This document shows, one piece after another, positions 20,243 through 32,570 of a stretch of DNA of 64,000 nucleotides. Position numbers and translations under genes: made by a program. A model generated the notes under the pieces. The model was not told the origin of the DNA. It saw nothing but the letters and a program-made list of their open reading frames with translations, and did not search any database. How positions within the stretch are numbered: position 1 is the first letter of the stretch; each line of letters begins with the position of its first letter. The DNA comes from Sclerodactyla briareus. Its lineage: Eukaryota; Echinodermata; Holothuroidea; Dendrochirotida; Sclerodactylidae. The DNA is taken from assembly GCA_026419785.1 (NCBI GenBank), contig JAODTK010005577.1, positions 62,001 to 126,000 of the forward strand, written 5' to 3'.

Positions 20243-20702
20243 AACTTGGGCCTATGTTCTCTCCCTCTCCCCAAGAACGGAACTGATACTCATACTTAGG
20301 TGACCTATGGAATCTTTGTCCCAGTTGAATATTACCGCTCCGCCACTGTATGGTTAGGCATTGATTGATTTTCCCACTGACCATCTGAATAACCATTCAC
20401 AGAATTTTAGAGCTAGCAACTGGTTGATATTGTGGAATTCTGGCCTACATCCTCGGTTACTGATCCTACTATAATAGGCAAGTGGAGATTCTTGACCACT
20501 TGTCACATGACCCATCCTAACAAAATTTCATTTTTAAGTTTCGTTCATTTTTTGAACCAAACAGTGTACCTCTTTACAGAAAGATAACTCACAACACGAG
20601 GAAGGACCCTGGCCACCTCCAGTCGTGACAATAACCATCCAGATACCACCCCCCTCCCCTTCTCTCACAACAGGGATTGTTGAACTATCGGGAAGATTCT
20701 GA
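20243..20702. other. unassigned sequence
   Basis: Short minus-strand frames (20214-20396, 20534-20716) without domain. Nothing else recognised. Confidence 0.4.
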
Positions 20703-22486
20703 ACAAGGCATTCCATATGTTGCCTTAATATCCCAATACCTCCTTAAAATATTTCAACTTCATTGCCATCATTGCCTAAAAAAACCCCTTATCTACCTAC
20801 TGTGTAGCGCCCTCCCATATAAATCATACTTACTGAGTTAATATTCCTTCAGTCACGTATTGTCCCCACAATGTAATGACCCTAAATCTAATAAGTTATC
20901 CTATATTCATCAAAGATAACTGTCCCTTTATACATCTCATACTTTCAATCAACTCAACTAACTCCCTAGGATTTTCACAACCCAACCCCCCTCCACTCCC
21001 CTATCCTAAGAGTGAATAAGCCATCTAATTAGGCCTTCCTGGCAGTAGCATACGGCACGACTGGCTGAGCTATGACATTAATATCCCCCCACCCCACACC
21101 CCAGAGCTACTGCAGTGGCACCTTACACCATTCCTCTTGCCATAGGTGCCTGGGAGTAATTAAACAAATGACTGAGTGCTTTCCAACTTGCTAGGGTCAG
21201 TGTAGGTGCCCAAAGAGGTTTGACAGATGATGTGAACCTCAAGGTAAAAAAGGCAGGTTTTGACACTGGTGAAATCTTCTGTTCTTTCACAGATGGAATA
21301 CTATTTCAGGATAATGAAATCCATGCCTGAGGGGTTGAAAGAGTAACATTTTGTTATTGATAGCATGCTATGAAATGTGATTTCAGCCATGCTGTGTCAG
21401 CTAGGGTGCCCCAAAACTAAACCATTCTTAAAGGTTGCGTACCGTCCTCTGAGGCTTGTTTGGCAGTACCTGTTATTCTTTGACAGTTTTTTGGTCTCAT
21501 ACGTGACCTTGAATGCCCTTGATGACATTACGGTTTTTAATGAAACTGTTCCCGAAATTGTCCCGAAATTTCAGTTATCTAACACACAGTCACTAAAAAT
21601 GATTTGGTCAAGAAAATTTTAATATTTATGGCAGTGTTCTTGACCTCGACTGACCTTTGATGACATTGACGGTTTTTATGAAAAATGCTGCCTCAATGTG
21701 ATTGCACCAAGCCCCAAAAAGCATTCTGTCATCAGGTACACACACTCTATCTATCGCCCAAAATGTATTAAAAATCAACCTTTAGCCCCTTGTAACTTTA
21801 AGACCAGGTGTCAGATTGAAGCATGAGTTGGTTTCGTCTATGTAGCAGATATATAACTATCACATATCCAAAAAATCGACAGTTTTTATTTTCTTTGGCC
21901 TGTAACTCCTAAATAATCACATTTTCTTAAAACTTGAACCTTTGACCTTGACCTTGTCTCATAGAGGTCGTTTATACTGAACCCAAAATACCAATGACAA
22001 ATCTCTACGAGCACCCTATCTGCATTCATCCAATTGTTACTGGCGCATTTGTACACAATTAAAAAATGGTGTAATTTTTTCACATTAAATGACCTAATTG
22101 ACCTTACAAACTTTTGTTAAATTTACGGGACCAAAGGGGTAACCATCCCCTAGTTTCATGAGGATCACAATGAACAGCCTAATGTGATTGCGCAAAGCAT
22201 TAACTTAACTTTTGACCTCTGGTAACTACCATAGTATGCGTCCGATCGAAGCGTGCGTTGGTTTCCCCCATGAACCCACAAAGGTCTACAGACTATCCAA
22301 AAAACCATTTTTTTTGTGGGGGGGGGCCCGTAACTCTTAATAATCACACATTTATTCAAGACTCACTTAACCACATGACCACCCGACAGAGGGTCACATT
22401 GAGGTCAGAGTCACACACTATGCAGCCCACAATTATAATCACAATGGTGAACCTTCCCCCTTCACAGATATTCAATACGCCGATTA

Positions 22487-25400
22487 GGCCCAGAAAACAG
22501 TTTTTTGACCCCTAAGTGACTTGAATGACCGTTATGACATGGCAGTTTTTATGAAATGTAACATAATCCATGTGAACATCCACTCCTAGGAGATTTTTAC
22601 ATTCTGATCTGATGAACATGCCCATGCTATTGCCAAACGTAACTATAATCATTTTTTACCCCTCTTTACCTTTGATGACTCATGACATGACGGTTTTTAT
22701 CAAAAATGTTACACTCCATGTTATTCTCCACTCCTATAAGCATATTGCATTCCATGAACACGCTAATGTTTTATTGTGACAAAAAAAGTTTTTAAATTCA
22801 AATTTGACCCTTGTACGTCCAAAATATTCTTCCGAATCGAAGCGGAGTTGGTTGTCCTCCATGAAGCACACAAAGGTCTATCACAATCCAAAATAAACTT
22901 TTTCTAATTTTTTTTTGTTTTTTGGGCCCGTAACTCCTTAATAAGCCATTTATTCAAGACTCAACCTTTAACTTCAAACACATGACCACCCGACAGGGTC
23001 AAATTGAGGTCAGAGGTCACTCACCTGCAGGTCAACAATTATATAACAATAGTGAAACTTTCAGCCTTCACAAATTAAATTCTCTGATATGGCCAAAAAC
23101 AGTTTTTTGACCCTTAAGTGACCTTGACTGACCTTTAATGACATGGCAGTTTTTTTGAATTGTAACTCTCCATGTGATACATCACTCCTAGAAGCATTTG
23201 CATTCTGAATATAACATTCCCAGTGCTATTGCCAAAACGTATCAATTCCAGTGTTTGACCCCTAAGTGACCTTGATGACCTTCATGGACATGGCGGTTTT
23301 TATAAAAATTGTTACTCTCTCCATGTGATGCATCCATCCTAGAAGCAATATTGCATTCCACTGAACACACCCAATGTTAATTGCGACAAAGCTATTAAAT
23401 TAAACTTTTGACCCCTTGTAACTACCAAGTATGCGTCCGATCCACGCGGGAGTTGGTCTCCTTTATAAAGCACACGAAGGTCTATCACATATCCAAAAAT
23501 AACCATTGCTATTTTTTATGCCCGTAACCTCCTTAAATAAGCACATTATCAAGACTCAACCTTTTAACCATGACACCCCAACAAGGTCAAATTGATGGTC
23601 AGAGTGTCACACAACATGCAGGTCAACATTATATCACCCAATGGTGAACCTTCCAGCCTCACAGATATCAGTTCTTTTTCTTTGGAAAAAAATTATGGCC
23701 AGAAAAACCGTTGTTTTTGCCTCTACGTGACCTTTGAAGATCTTCAATGACATGGCGAGTTTTTATGAAATTGTAACTCATCTCATGTGATACATCCACT
23801 CCTAGAACATTTTGGCATTCTGATGAACATGCCCATTGCTATTGCAAAAAGTAACTAAATTCAGTTTTTGACCCCTCTAGTGACCTTGAATGACCTTCAT
23901 GACATGGCGGTTTTTATAAAAATTGTTTACTCTCCATGTGATGCATCCACTCCTAGAAGCATATTCATTCCAATGAAAGCACACTGTGCTATTTGCGAAA
24001 AAAGCTATTAAATTAAACTTTGACCCTTGTACTACCAAAGTAGCGTCCATCGAAGCGGGGTTGGTCCCTCCTCCATAAGCGCACACAAAGGTCTATCACA
24101 TATCCCAAAATACCAGTTTCTATTTTTTGTGCCTGTAACCCGTCCTTCATAAGCAATTTATTTCAAGACCAACCTTTAAAATTAACCACATAACACACCA
24201 CGAGGTCAGATTGAGGTCAGAGTCACAGCACATGCAGTCAACATATATCACATGGTGAACCTTCCCCCTCAACAGATATTCAATCTATTCTCCATTATGG
24301 CCAGAAAACAGTTTTTTGACCCCTAATAGTGAGACCTTTGAATACCTTTCATGACATGGCATTTTTATAAAATTGTAACTCTCCATGTGATACCACATCA
24401 CTCCTAGGAACATTTTACTTCTGATGACATGCCAGTGTTCTATATTGCCAAAAGGACCATGATATTTTTTTTTATTTCCCCTACTTGACCTTTGATAGAC
24501 CTTCAATGACATGACGGTTTTTATAAAATTGTTACTCCCATGGGATGCAATCCACTCACTAAATCTATTGAATTCAATGAACACGCCCTAATGTTATTGC
24601 GAAAAGCTTTTAAATTACTTTGACCCCTTGTAACTACCAAAGTATGCGTCCGACGAAGCGGGATTTGGTTTCCCCAATGAAGCACAAAAGGTCTCACATA
24701 TCCAAAAATACCATTCTATTTTTTTGTCCCGTTAACTCCTCAATAAGCACATTTATTCAAGACTCAAACCATTTTTAACCACATGACCCCCGACAGAGGG
24801 CAAAATCAGGTCAGAGGTCACACCCTGCAGGTTCAACAATTATATGAGCAATAGTGAACCTCCAGCCTTCCACAATATTCCATTCTCCCGATTATGGCCA
24901 GAAACAGTTTTTTGACCCTTAAGTGACCTGAATGACCTTTATAAGACATGGCAGGTTTTTATGAAATTGTAACTCTCCATGTGATAACCATCCACTCCTA
25001 GGAGCATTTTGCATTCTGATGAACATGCCCAGTGTATTGCCAAAAAGTACCATGATCAGTTTGTTATACCACCCCTAATCGTAACGCTTTGCTGACCTTC
25101 AATGACATGACGGTTTTTATAAAAATTGTTACCTCTCCCATGTGAGCATCCACGTCTAGAACTATTGAAATTCCAATGAACCCGCACTAAGTTATTGCGA
25201 CAAGCTTTTAAATTAAACTTTGACCCCTTGGTAACTACAAGTATGCGTCACGTATCCCAGAAGGTACGGGATTGGTCTCCTCCATAAAGCACAGAAGGGT
25301 AGGTCTATCACATATCCAAAAATAACCAGTTTCTATTTTTGTGCCTCGTACCAAATCCTTAAGAGATAAGCACATCTATTAATAATCAAAACCTTTACAC

Positions 25401-25524
25401 CCACATAACACACCCTACGAGAGGTCAAATTGAGGGTCATAGTTCATACACACGTACATGCAGGTCAACAATTATCACAATGGTGAGCCTTTCAGCCTTC
25501 ACAGACATTCATTCTCCGATTATG
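22487..25524. repeat. five full ~600-bp tandem units
   Basis: Anchor spacing is 604, 606, 602, 597 and 628 bases. Each unit carries the series CTCCATGTGATRCATCCACTCCTAG, CTATTAAATTAAACTTTGACC, CTATCACATATCCAAAAA and GGTCAAATTGAGGTCAGAGG, all partly degraded by indels. Confidence 0.85.
24808..24820 (+). promoter_or_regulatory. perfect DR1 motif inside a tandem unit
   Basis: AGGTCAGAGGTCA. Related forms recur once per unit, for example near 22996-23018 where GGGTCA-AATTG-AGGTCA-G-AGGTCA combines five-base and one-base spacing. This is a nuclear-receptor-type sequence by consensus only. Confidence 0.4.
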
Positions 25525-25996
25525 GCCAAAAAACAGTTTTTTGGACCCCTGAGTGCCTTGAATTAGATTATTAACATTAAATGATTACTGGGGCCCTCGT
25601 CCCTCTCGTCCCTACTGTCTAATTCATTGGGACTATAGTTAAACCCTCTCCACCAAGTTTTGTCACAATCCCACAAACCTCAAAAATCCGCAGAAATGAT
25701 GCAAATTAGACTACTTAAAATTTAGCATATACATGCCCGGATCTGATCGATTCGTTTACTCTCTTCATAGTTTTATCTACCACGAACAAAAAGCATCACA
25801 ATGCATCTACCGATCAAGAGATACTTGTACACAAGCTTCCGGCCAATTGTGCATTAAAATAATGCAAATTAGAAATGAGCATGGTCTTATCGGGACGAAA
25901 AGTGGAAGCATATCGGCAACTCTTCACCGCGCACCTCCACAAAAAGTCCCACATGGTGGCTTCCACGGTTCATGACATATATCTACCCGCACATAT

Positions 25997-26040
25997 GCAC
26001 AGACAGACGGACAGACAGACAGCCAACAGACAGACAAGCA
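25997..26040. repeat. CAGA microsatellite before the element's 3' end
   Basis: Repeated ACAGACAGACGG units. The other copy has the same tract at about 51797-51830. Confidence 0.85.
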
Positions 26041-26114
26041 CGGACAGAACAGACACAAACACACACAAGTGACCACTATGTCTCTCTTGAACACAGTTCA
26101 TTCGTAGACAAAAA

Positions 26115-26584
26115 TGAACACCAAAGATCTAATTCCACATCCGCATTAAAATGATCGCATATAAAACTGAAGATTCCTTGCCTGAATCTGAAAAGGGGGA
26201 GATCCCTTACGAAGACACAAAAGGCCCGTTACATGACATAAAATTAGTCAAATACCCAGGATTGGCAGATGGTTAGAGTGCTTAGGAAATCTACCCACAG
26301 AATCACCAAACTGGTTTACCGCAAAAACCTAAACGCATCTGGTTCCTTGTAAAGAACTGCGGAAAAGACTGGGAGCATCCCCCACTCAAAGCAGGGGGTC
26401 TGATGCCGACATGTGGGAGAAAACCGAGTTTGTGTTGAAGCTGCAAACTGATTTGTAAGCCTACTTCTAATCTGCAACATGATGTAGGCCTACTTCTGTT
26501 TGCACTCAAGAGGGCCAGCTATGGGTTAGAAGATTTCCATCCATGCTCGAGATTAACTACAAAACCTAAAACTCCATATACAGC
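26115..26584. other. unassigned sequence
   Basis: No gene is recognised. A minus-strand frame (26303-26509) shows no domain. It may include 5' parts of the LINE that follows. Confidence 0.35.
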
Positions 26585-27115
26585 TGGCCTTGATGAGAGA
26601 CCTACCAGGGTCCTCAACGAGATGCTACTGATGATCCCCTGTCCTGGGGCCTCTTTGGACACTGGACTATTGCCTGAGAATTGGAGGAGTGACGAGGAAT
26701 CTCTCCAATCTATAGGAAAGAGGCCACCCAGCCAGAGGCCAAGTTCCATCGACCTCAGTGAACGCTTCTATAGCGCAAGGGACATTCACATATTCAGGGG
26801 AAGCATCCCGTGAAACTCAACTGATGCAAACTTTTCATGACTTAGCACCTTCCTTGAACAAAAGTAAACAAACGGACATCATTCATGGCAAACTTTTAAA
26901 GGCATTTGACACCGGTCCGCATGAGCGCCTTCTCTCGAAGCTCATTCAGTATGGAGTGAACGGTACGGTGAAGATGTCGATATCCTGTTCCACTGAGAAG
27001 TGCAAACAGCCCGTGGTAATGGGTGTGGTGGGGGGGGGGGGGTTAATGGGTCAGTGTTGATTCTGGTGTTCCGCAAGGTACTGTCCTTGGCCCATTGCTG
27101 TTTATTAAACATCAA
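26585..27115 (+). mobile_element. LINE reverse transcriptase fragment
   Basis: Plus-strand translation shows LDTGLLPENWR, SLNKSKQTDII, KAFDTGPHERLLSKLIQYG and, after a G12 run (27029-27040), SGVPQGTVLGPLLF. These are RT blocks of jockey/CR1-type non-LTR retrotransposons in the right order. Frameshifts between blocks, and the missing endonuclease and C-terminus, mark it as a dead fragment. Confidence 0.8.
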
Positions 27116-27167
27116 ATTCACACAGGATCTGCTACAAAGTACAAACTTTCTCTTGACGCGCGCTTTT

Positions 27168-27283
27168 TCTTGACGCGCGCGTGCTGAACAGTCCACACTC
27201 TAGTTCTAAATTTGCTCTATGTACTGCCCATAGAGCATAATTTAGAACTAGAGTGCGAACTGCTCGGCACAAGCGCGTCAAGA
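27168..27283. repeat. 116-bp near-perfect hairpin
   Basis: Left arm 27168-27221 and right arm 27229-27283 are inverted copies of about 54 bases, with six mismatches and one gap, around a 7-base loop (TACTGCC). Both arms include CACTCTAGTTCTAAATT (reversed on the right). TCTTGACGCGCGC also occurs just left of the arm at 27151. It could be a fold-back element or a microRNA-like hairpin; no expression evidence is available. Confidence 0.8.
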
Positions 27284-28707
27284 CAGAGCCTACACCTCAC
27301 ACAACATATATCACAACGTCGTAGTTAACAGGTTAACGGCTCGCCATACGCGCGCGTATAAAACTAATATCAATTGCGTTGGTTTTTGTACAGAATTCCG
27401 CACCATCAGGAACACGCGCAAGAGGAGCAGCAGCTGGGGCAATCTTTGAACGCGCCTCTGTAGAGTAAACAGGACCGCGATCCTATGTTAGCGCCACGGC
27501 GACTGTGATTCATGGAGAGATTGGTGCGTGCGCGTCTTAAAAAGTATTGTTCTGCGTCGGGCCACGCATAGGGATTTTGTACATGATATAGCTTGTTGAA
27601 CAACGCATTCTCACGCAAAGACGCAAAACCAGCTACGCGGCAAATTTCAACTTTTGCCCGGAATAAAAAAACTTGCGGCAATGTAAATTGTACATAGCTT
27701 AGGCCTCCATGCCATCATGCGCGTCTAAAGCAAGTGCGCGCTTTAGCAGTTATTATACTCTATTGGTACTGCCTCAAGGAATACAAACGAGCGAATTAAC
27801 GAACCGTCGCTCGTTCCTGCATTGATGAAAGCATTGTCACACGCGCAAAAGTCTCCCAGTTGCAGTTGAATTTTATTCCTTATATATATACCCCGGGTAA
27901 TACTACACTCACACTGCAACGCATGCTACCTCCAATACTGAGCACGACTCAATGGAATGCTCACCTAAACAAACGGGTAATTGTCGCTGACAGTGTGTAG
28001 GAAAATATGAGTGAGTACCACACACGTCGGGACTGCTATAAATGCTCATCATCCGGCGAAACCATTCAGCGGACTGGAAGCCACCAGTGACTGGAATAAC
28101 TTGCAGTCACCCGACTCGCCAAGCAGAGGATCGAACCTATTCAAGTTCCACAAGGTTGCACACCTTGATACTGCACTGTATTGTCTGTTGCGAATCTTTC
28201 AGCTACACGGAACGAGGCAGTGAATGTTGTTACTTTTTGGGGGTAATCACACGCAGACGGCAACTTGCCTACACCTCGTTTTTCCCAGTGAGCGACCAGC
28301 GGGAAGAAGGCAACCGGTATATTTTAAAAGTATTTGGTTTGATTCAACGAAGCCTATTACGTATACGATAGGTACGAGGCTCGGATCAATAACACTTATT
28401 GTAACGTTATAAAGATAGCGGCGAACTAACGGAACTAAACATGAAAACACCGTGCCCGACCCGAATGATTCCAGACGTAGGCTATTTGAAACAGAGAAAA
28501 ACGACTACTCACCAAATCTGGATTCAATGGAAACCGTTCGAATAAGTCAAGACTTGAGGATCTGGCTTCGAGGTACCAAACGCCAGAGGCCATTCGTTTT
28601 CAATCTGTAATTAATAATAGGTAGCGTGTAATTGGGTCATCATGCTGACAGGAGGTCACAGTAAAATTAGCTTTACGTCTCGTTATTCCAATCACAAAAG
28701 ACGGATT
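27284..28707. other. unassigned sequence rich in CGCGC
   Basis: Frequent GCGCG words between 27280 and 27860 may belong to the hairpin-containing repeat. Frames at 27406-27681, 28011-28223 and 28042-28371 have no recognised domain. Confidence 0.35.
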
Positions 28708-28951
28708 GAGGAGGCTGATTTGCTCAGGTCGGTATAGCTCCGGACATGAGATCAAGCCCGAGTGCTTTTTCCGCAGTGCTGTTAGACAAAGCATGTCTCC
28801 TCGAATGCCCACGTGTAAAAGTGGGTACCTGCGAGGGTAACGGAAGTGGGCGCCGCTGCGTTGGCTGCCAGGGTTGTAGTAGGGCGGAGAACGTGCATCC
28901 AGCTGGTGGTGGCCCCAGGGGATTAGGGCGCTGCCGTGATACAAGACTATA
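28708..28951 (+). mobile_element. tRNA-headed SINE, partial copy
   Basis: Begins GAGGCTGATTTGCTCAGGTC (A-box-like), lacks the B-box region, then continues with GCTTTTTCCGCAGTGCTGTT, AAAGCATGTCTCCT and GTGGGTACCTGCGAGGGTAA. The body is shared with the SINE at 4106-4501. It lacks the LINE-like 3' tail. The 178-codon minus-strand frame 28600-29136 runs antisense across it. Confidence 0.72.
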
Positions 28952-29697
28952 ACCCGAATCCTAAACTTACACAAACATTCATGCGCTATAAAAAAGTGTG
29001 TGCATATACGCCGCCATATGACTAGATGGAATGCCGCTGAGCAGAGTATTACATTGTAGAACTTCAGCTTACGTTCGACAGCACTTCCTAGTTTGAGCTT
29101 CACATTTGATTGTTTTGTTGTTTCTGCCAGGCGCAACCAGGTTGTGTAAATTGTAATATTGAAAGGGGAGTGGGTTGTTACTGTTTCAGTTTTTTAGGGG
29201 TGTCAACAAATTTCGTTTCTCATGTGGAATATAGCGCAAAATAATATATATAATAATGCAACTATGTTGTTTCTACTATACGACCGCGCTTCCATAAGAC
29301 CTGGTTTTGTGTTCACGAATTTCTCCCAACGGCGTCATTGAACACGGGTTTATGACCTCTCGGAATCTCAAACTTTTCCTTGATCTGGATGGCAATATAC
29401 TTGGGGGATGGGGGAAATATGTGCGCGTGATACTCAAAGAACACGGGATTCGAAAGGAGAAAATATGAAAAAGGGACACGCCCGCCAAGGCACCATAGTA
29501 GGACTAAGGCAAAATAATACTGTGTTCCATTCAACTCTGTGGAAAATTGAAAATCGTAATTACCAGCTTTGGCAGACAATGCTCGAGAAGGTTTCTAATA
29601 ACCTCAAACAACTGTCTGGGAAAACGATCCAATCATATGGAATCAAATTCAATCTTAGTAGCTATGATATTGAATTTATAGCGTTGGCCTGCATGCG
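28952..29697. other. unassigned sequence
   Basis: No domain in frames 29313-29579 or 29408-29725. No recognised repeat. Confidence 0.35.
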
Positions 29698-29707
29698 GCC
29701 TTTGCTT

Positions 29708-31551
29708 GTACGACCCATCCCATGATGAACAATTGACCAAAATGTAACAACTTGTTCCAAAATGTAACAACGTTTGACCAAAATGTAACAGTTTGGAAGG
29801 TGAGTCCAAAATGTAACAACTTTCTGTTCAAAATGTAACAACTCTCAAAGTTGTTCCAAAATGTGACAACTTTTTGACCAAATGGAACAATCTGAGGAAT
29901 GTTTTCAAAACACACCACGGCAATGGGGGCGTTACGCTCCTATAGGAGGGCTGTGGGCGTCGGAACGCACTATTTTTGGGAATCCGCCATTTTTACCTTT
30001 TTGAACCTCACAGAATCACCTCAAAAAGATGTATCCGCGTAGAACTGGGCACGAGAAATCAATTGGTGCAACTTTCAGACCAATACTATCTTGTTTGGAT
30101 GGGTAGTGGTTGAAAAACAACTGACGACAGTCATCTTACTGTTTTTGAGCGTCACAGAAACCATTTAGCGTTTTCCCAGCACGATAAATTCAATACATCA
30201 ATTTCATTTTTCAGTGCAATGTACCCTCTCAGAATATAAACGGTTCCCCAGCCTACTCGCCCTAGTTTAATAGTGAAAAAAAAAATGGGTCGTTCTACGC
30301 CAAAAATAAAAAACATGGTTCAATATTATTTCAGTATTTTCAGCCCCTTTCCTCTGGGAGCTATTCAGGCTGAGAGTCGTGGTAGTACTATCCGAGTTCT
30401 ATCTAGTGCTGTATAAATTTTGGGTACAGACTTCCCCCGGGGTGAAATTACGATTGACCTATACCGTAAAAACGCGTATTGCCAATTACATTATGGGCAA
30501 CGAATAATTGCGCGCATTGTTAGGAAGTTTTTGGTAAAGGTTCCTCAACCCGGCCGTCCAATGACGAGGTCTCAGGTCGGTTTTTCTTTTAGGTTCCCCC
30601 CCTGACTACCCCTCTATCAATTTTCATATGGGCATTACCCGAGAAACGGGAAGAAAATAATGTCGCAATAGTCAAAGACGACTTTTTTAGGCCTCGTTGA
30701 AATACAAAAGCTACTGAATTAATTACGGCGACAAACATGGCATGCCCCATTATGTGCAATGCCTATATCGGGTTCCGTGGGGGAAGGGGGGGGGTACCAC
30801 CAATTCCGTTGAAAATAAACAATATTTAAAAACAATGCAAGACAAGCCTAGTTAGCTACTGACTTTTTTCCATTAGTTTTATGATTATGAAACTAATTAG
30901 GCTTTGTAATCGCAATTTGACTCAATTTTAGGGGCGGAGTGCAACGCCAATATAGGTAATAGAGTACGCCTAGCGCCATTGCAGTAGAACTAGGCACGTC
31001 ATAATTTTGGAAGTACGACCATGACAATCAGCGCCACAAAATACCCCAGTTAGGATGTTTGCGCACTTGTTGGATCGAGGGCTGATGATGCGCCCACCCG
31101 GACGCGCTCGCCCCATAAATCAAGAACGCCAACATGCTATTGAGTTCGGGGGGGTTTCAGCATAATACTCGGCCTACCGTTTAAGGTCGAACTATGTCAT
31201 TTCTGAGGGGCAGACAAATTCCCCCACCCCCGGATTGCGCCATTTCGTCAGCATGCGCTTTGGATCTGGACTGCGGCGGTAGCTCCGGACTCGAGTAGAT
31301 CCCCACCAATTTGCACGCCTTTCCGACGCCCACAGCCCCCTCTAGGGCGATTGGCGTTTATCGCACCCAAGCCGGTGTGTTTGAAACCAACAACGTTCCT
31401 CAGATTGTACCATGGATTCAAAAGTTTACATTTGGGAAGAGATTGTTACCATTTTGGGGACCACCGCCAAATGTTACATTTTGGTAAAAAAGTTGTTACA
31501 TTTTGGACCAAGGTGTTACATTTGGGTCAATTGTTACATAAGGGTCGTAAC
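29708..31551. mobile_element. 1.85-kb TIR element with tandem-repeat arms
   Basis: Outer ends are GTACGACCC..CAATTGACC on the left and, reversed, GTTACGACCC..CAATTGACC on the right. Each arm contains several copies of a unit like CCAAAATGTAACAACTTT (left 29738-29900, right 31400-31545, reversed). Inside, GGGCTGTGGGCGTCGGAA (left about 29946-29963) is repeated inverted at about 31318-31335, so arms are roughly 260 bases. The flanks GCCTTTGCTT (29698-29707) and GCCTCTGCCT (31553-31562) agree at 8 of 10 bases, a possible 9-10-bp target duplication as in Mutator-like elements. The 1.3-kb core has no transposase, so it is non-autonomous or fold-back type. Confidence 0.75.
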
Positions 31552-31563
31552 AGCCTCTGCCTT

Positions 31564-32213
31564 ACTTTCTTTTTCTGGGTTTGTTATCTGAATTGCGTTA
31601 TGCCGACGCAATTTATTCACGTTGAATGTAAATTACCCCCCCACCCCAACCCCCAGAGACACTCCCAATCCTATCACGCGGACCGAGTTTCAACGCAGAC
31701 TCGAATCGTCAATACCTGTGGTACAAAGTCCAGCGCTCTCTCCTAGCTTCGTATACACCCGTTGTTTGATGTACTACTGAACAGTTAGTATATACACTCA
31801 GTCAGAATCATAGGGTTAGATCATTTACGTCTTAAGTTTTCAAGCCAGACGATGGTTCCATTAGTTACGCTTTATGGGTAATACCAACATCAAATGGCGG
31901 AAACAAGACTTTTTGGTTCAGTTAGGGCTTGTGAAAAAAGGCAGAGCGATGGTTTCCCTTATTGCAAATAATATTATAAATACATACAATATTATTACAT
32001 AGAATTGTACAAAGAATACTTATCAGTGCATTATGGAAGTAATCAGTGACCACTATCAAATTCTTAGAAATGCTCTTGGACTATATCCGGCGGGGGATAC
32101 GATGTTTACGGAACACTATGACAAAATTGCATACAATAGGCGAACTAAACAAATTGAATGACACGAAATTATGTTGTGACATCGGGTGGGGGGGGTCGGG
32201 GGTGAGGGTGGCC
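31564..32213. other. unassigned sequence
   Basis: Nothing recognised apart from a short C-rich tract near 31637-31652. Confidence 0.35.
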
Positions 32214-32570
32214 AGGCGAAGGTAAACCGTTCCCATCACGTTTCATGAAAAATCCAACAAATTCTAAGATTCCGCACAAAGTATGCAAACTAGACATGAT
32301 TGAATGACCTGCAGGGATCCGGAATCTATGTTTAAAAAGAATAGGAGCTAGAGGTAAACCATACACACCTGGTTTCATGAAAATCGAACAAACTTCAGGT
32401 TTTCCCATTAATATGCATGTTCGAGGCAAATAAATGATCTCAAGTAGCACCGAATCTTTGTTAAAAATAATTCGGCCTTGAAGGCCTAGACCTATTCCCA
32501 GTTACCGGTAAAATCGAAAAACTTGAATGTCCGCATATAAATTATTCAGATTAGTTGACTCATTCAGCAT
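32214..32570. repeat. three degenerate ~130-bp tandem units
   Basis: Units begin near 32214, 32346 and 32475. Shared words include GAGGTAAACCAT, GGTTTCATGAAAATC and TCCGCANNAANTATGCA. The third unit is the most diverged. Confidence 0.65.

Larger units (their letters stand above)
20703..26114. mobile_element. 5.4-kb element with six ~600-bp tandem units, family 2 copy A
   Basis: The left boundary (ACAAGGCATTCCATATGTTGC) and right boundary (AGACAAAA) are set by comparison with a second copy at 48340-51904. The order is a roughly 1.2-kb leader; tandem units of about 600 bases anchored on GGCCARAAAACAGTTTTTTGACCC at 22487, 23091, 23697, 24299, 24896 and 25524; a unique 3' segment with GGGGCCCTCGT; a CAGA microsatellite; and a terminal inverted motif. 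No reverse transcriptase, transposase or other long frame is seen. Each unit has TGACCTTGAATGACCTT and AGGTCA pairs. Units differ mainly by small indels. The class is unknown; it resembles non-autonomous Helentron-type elements in layout only. Confidence 0.8.

Noticed and set aside
28600..29136. 178-codon minus-strand frame, the longest in the window
   Set aside because: It runs antisense across a tRNA-derived SINE and shows no domain, so length alone does not support a gene.
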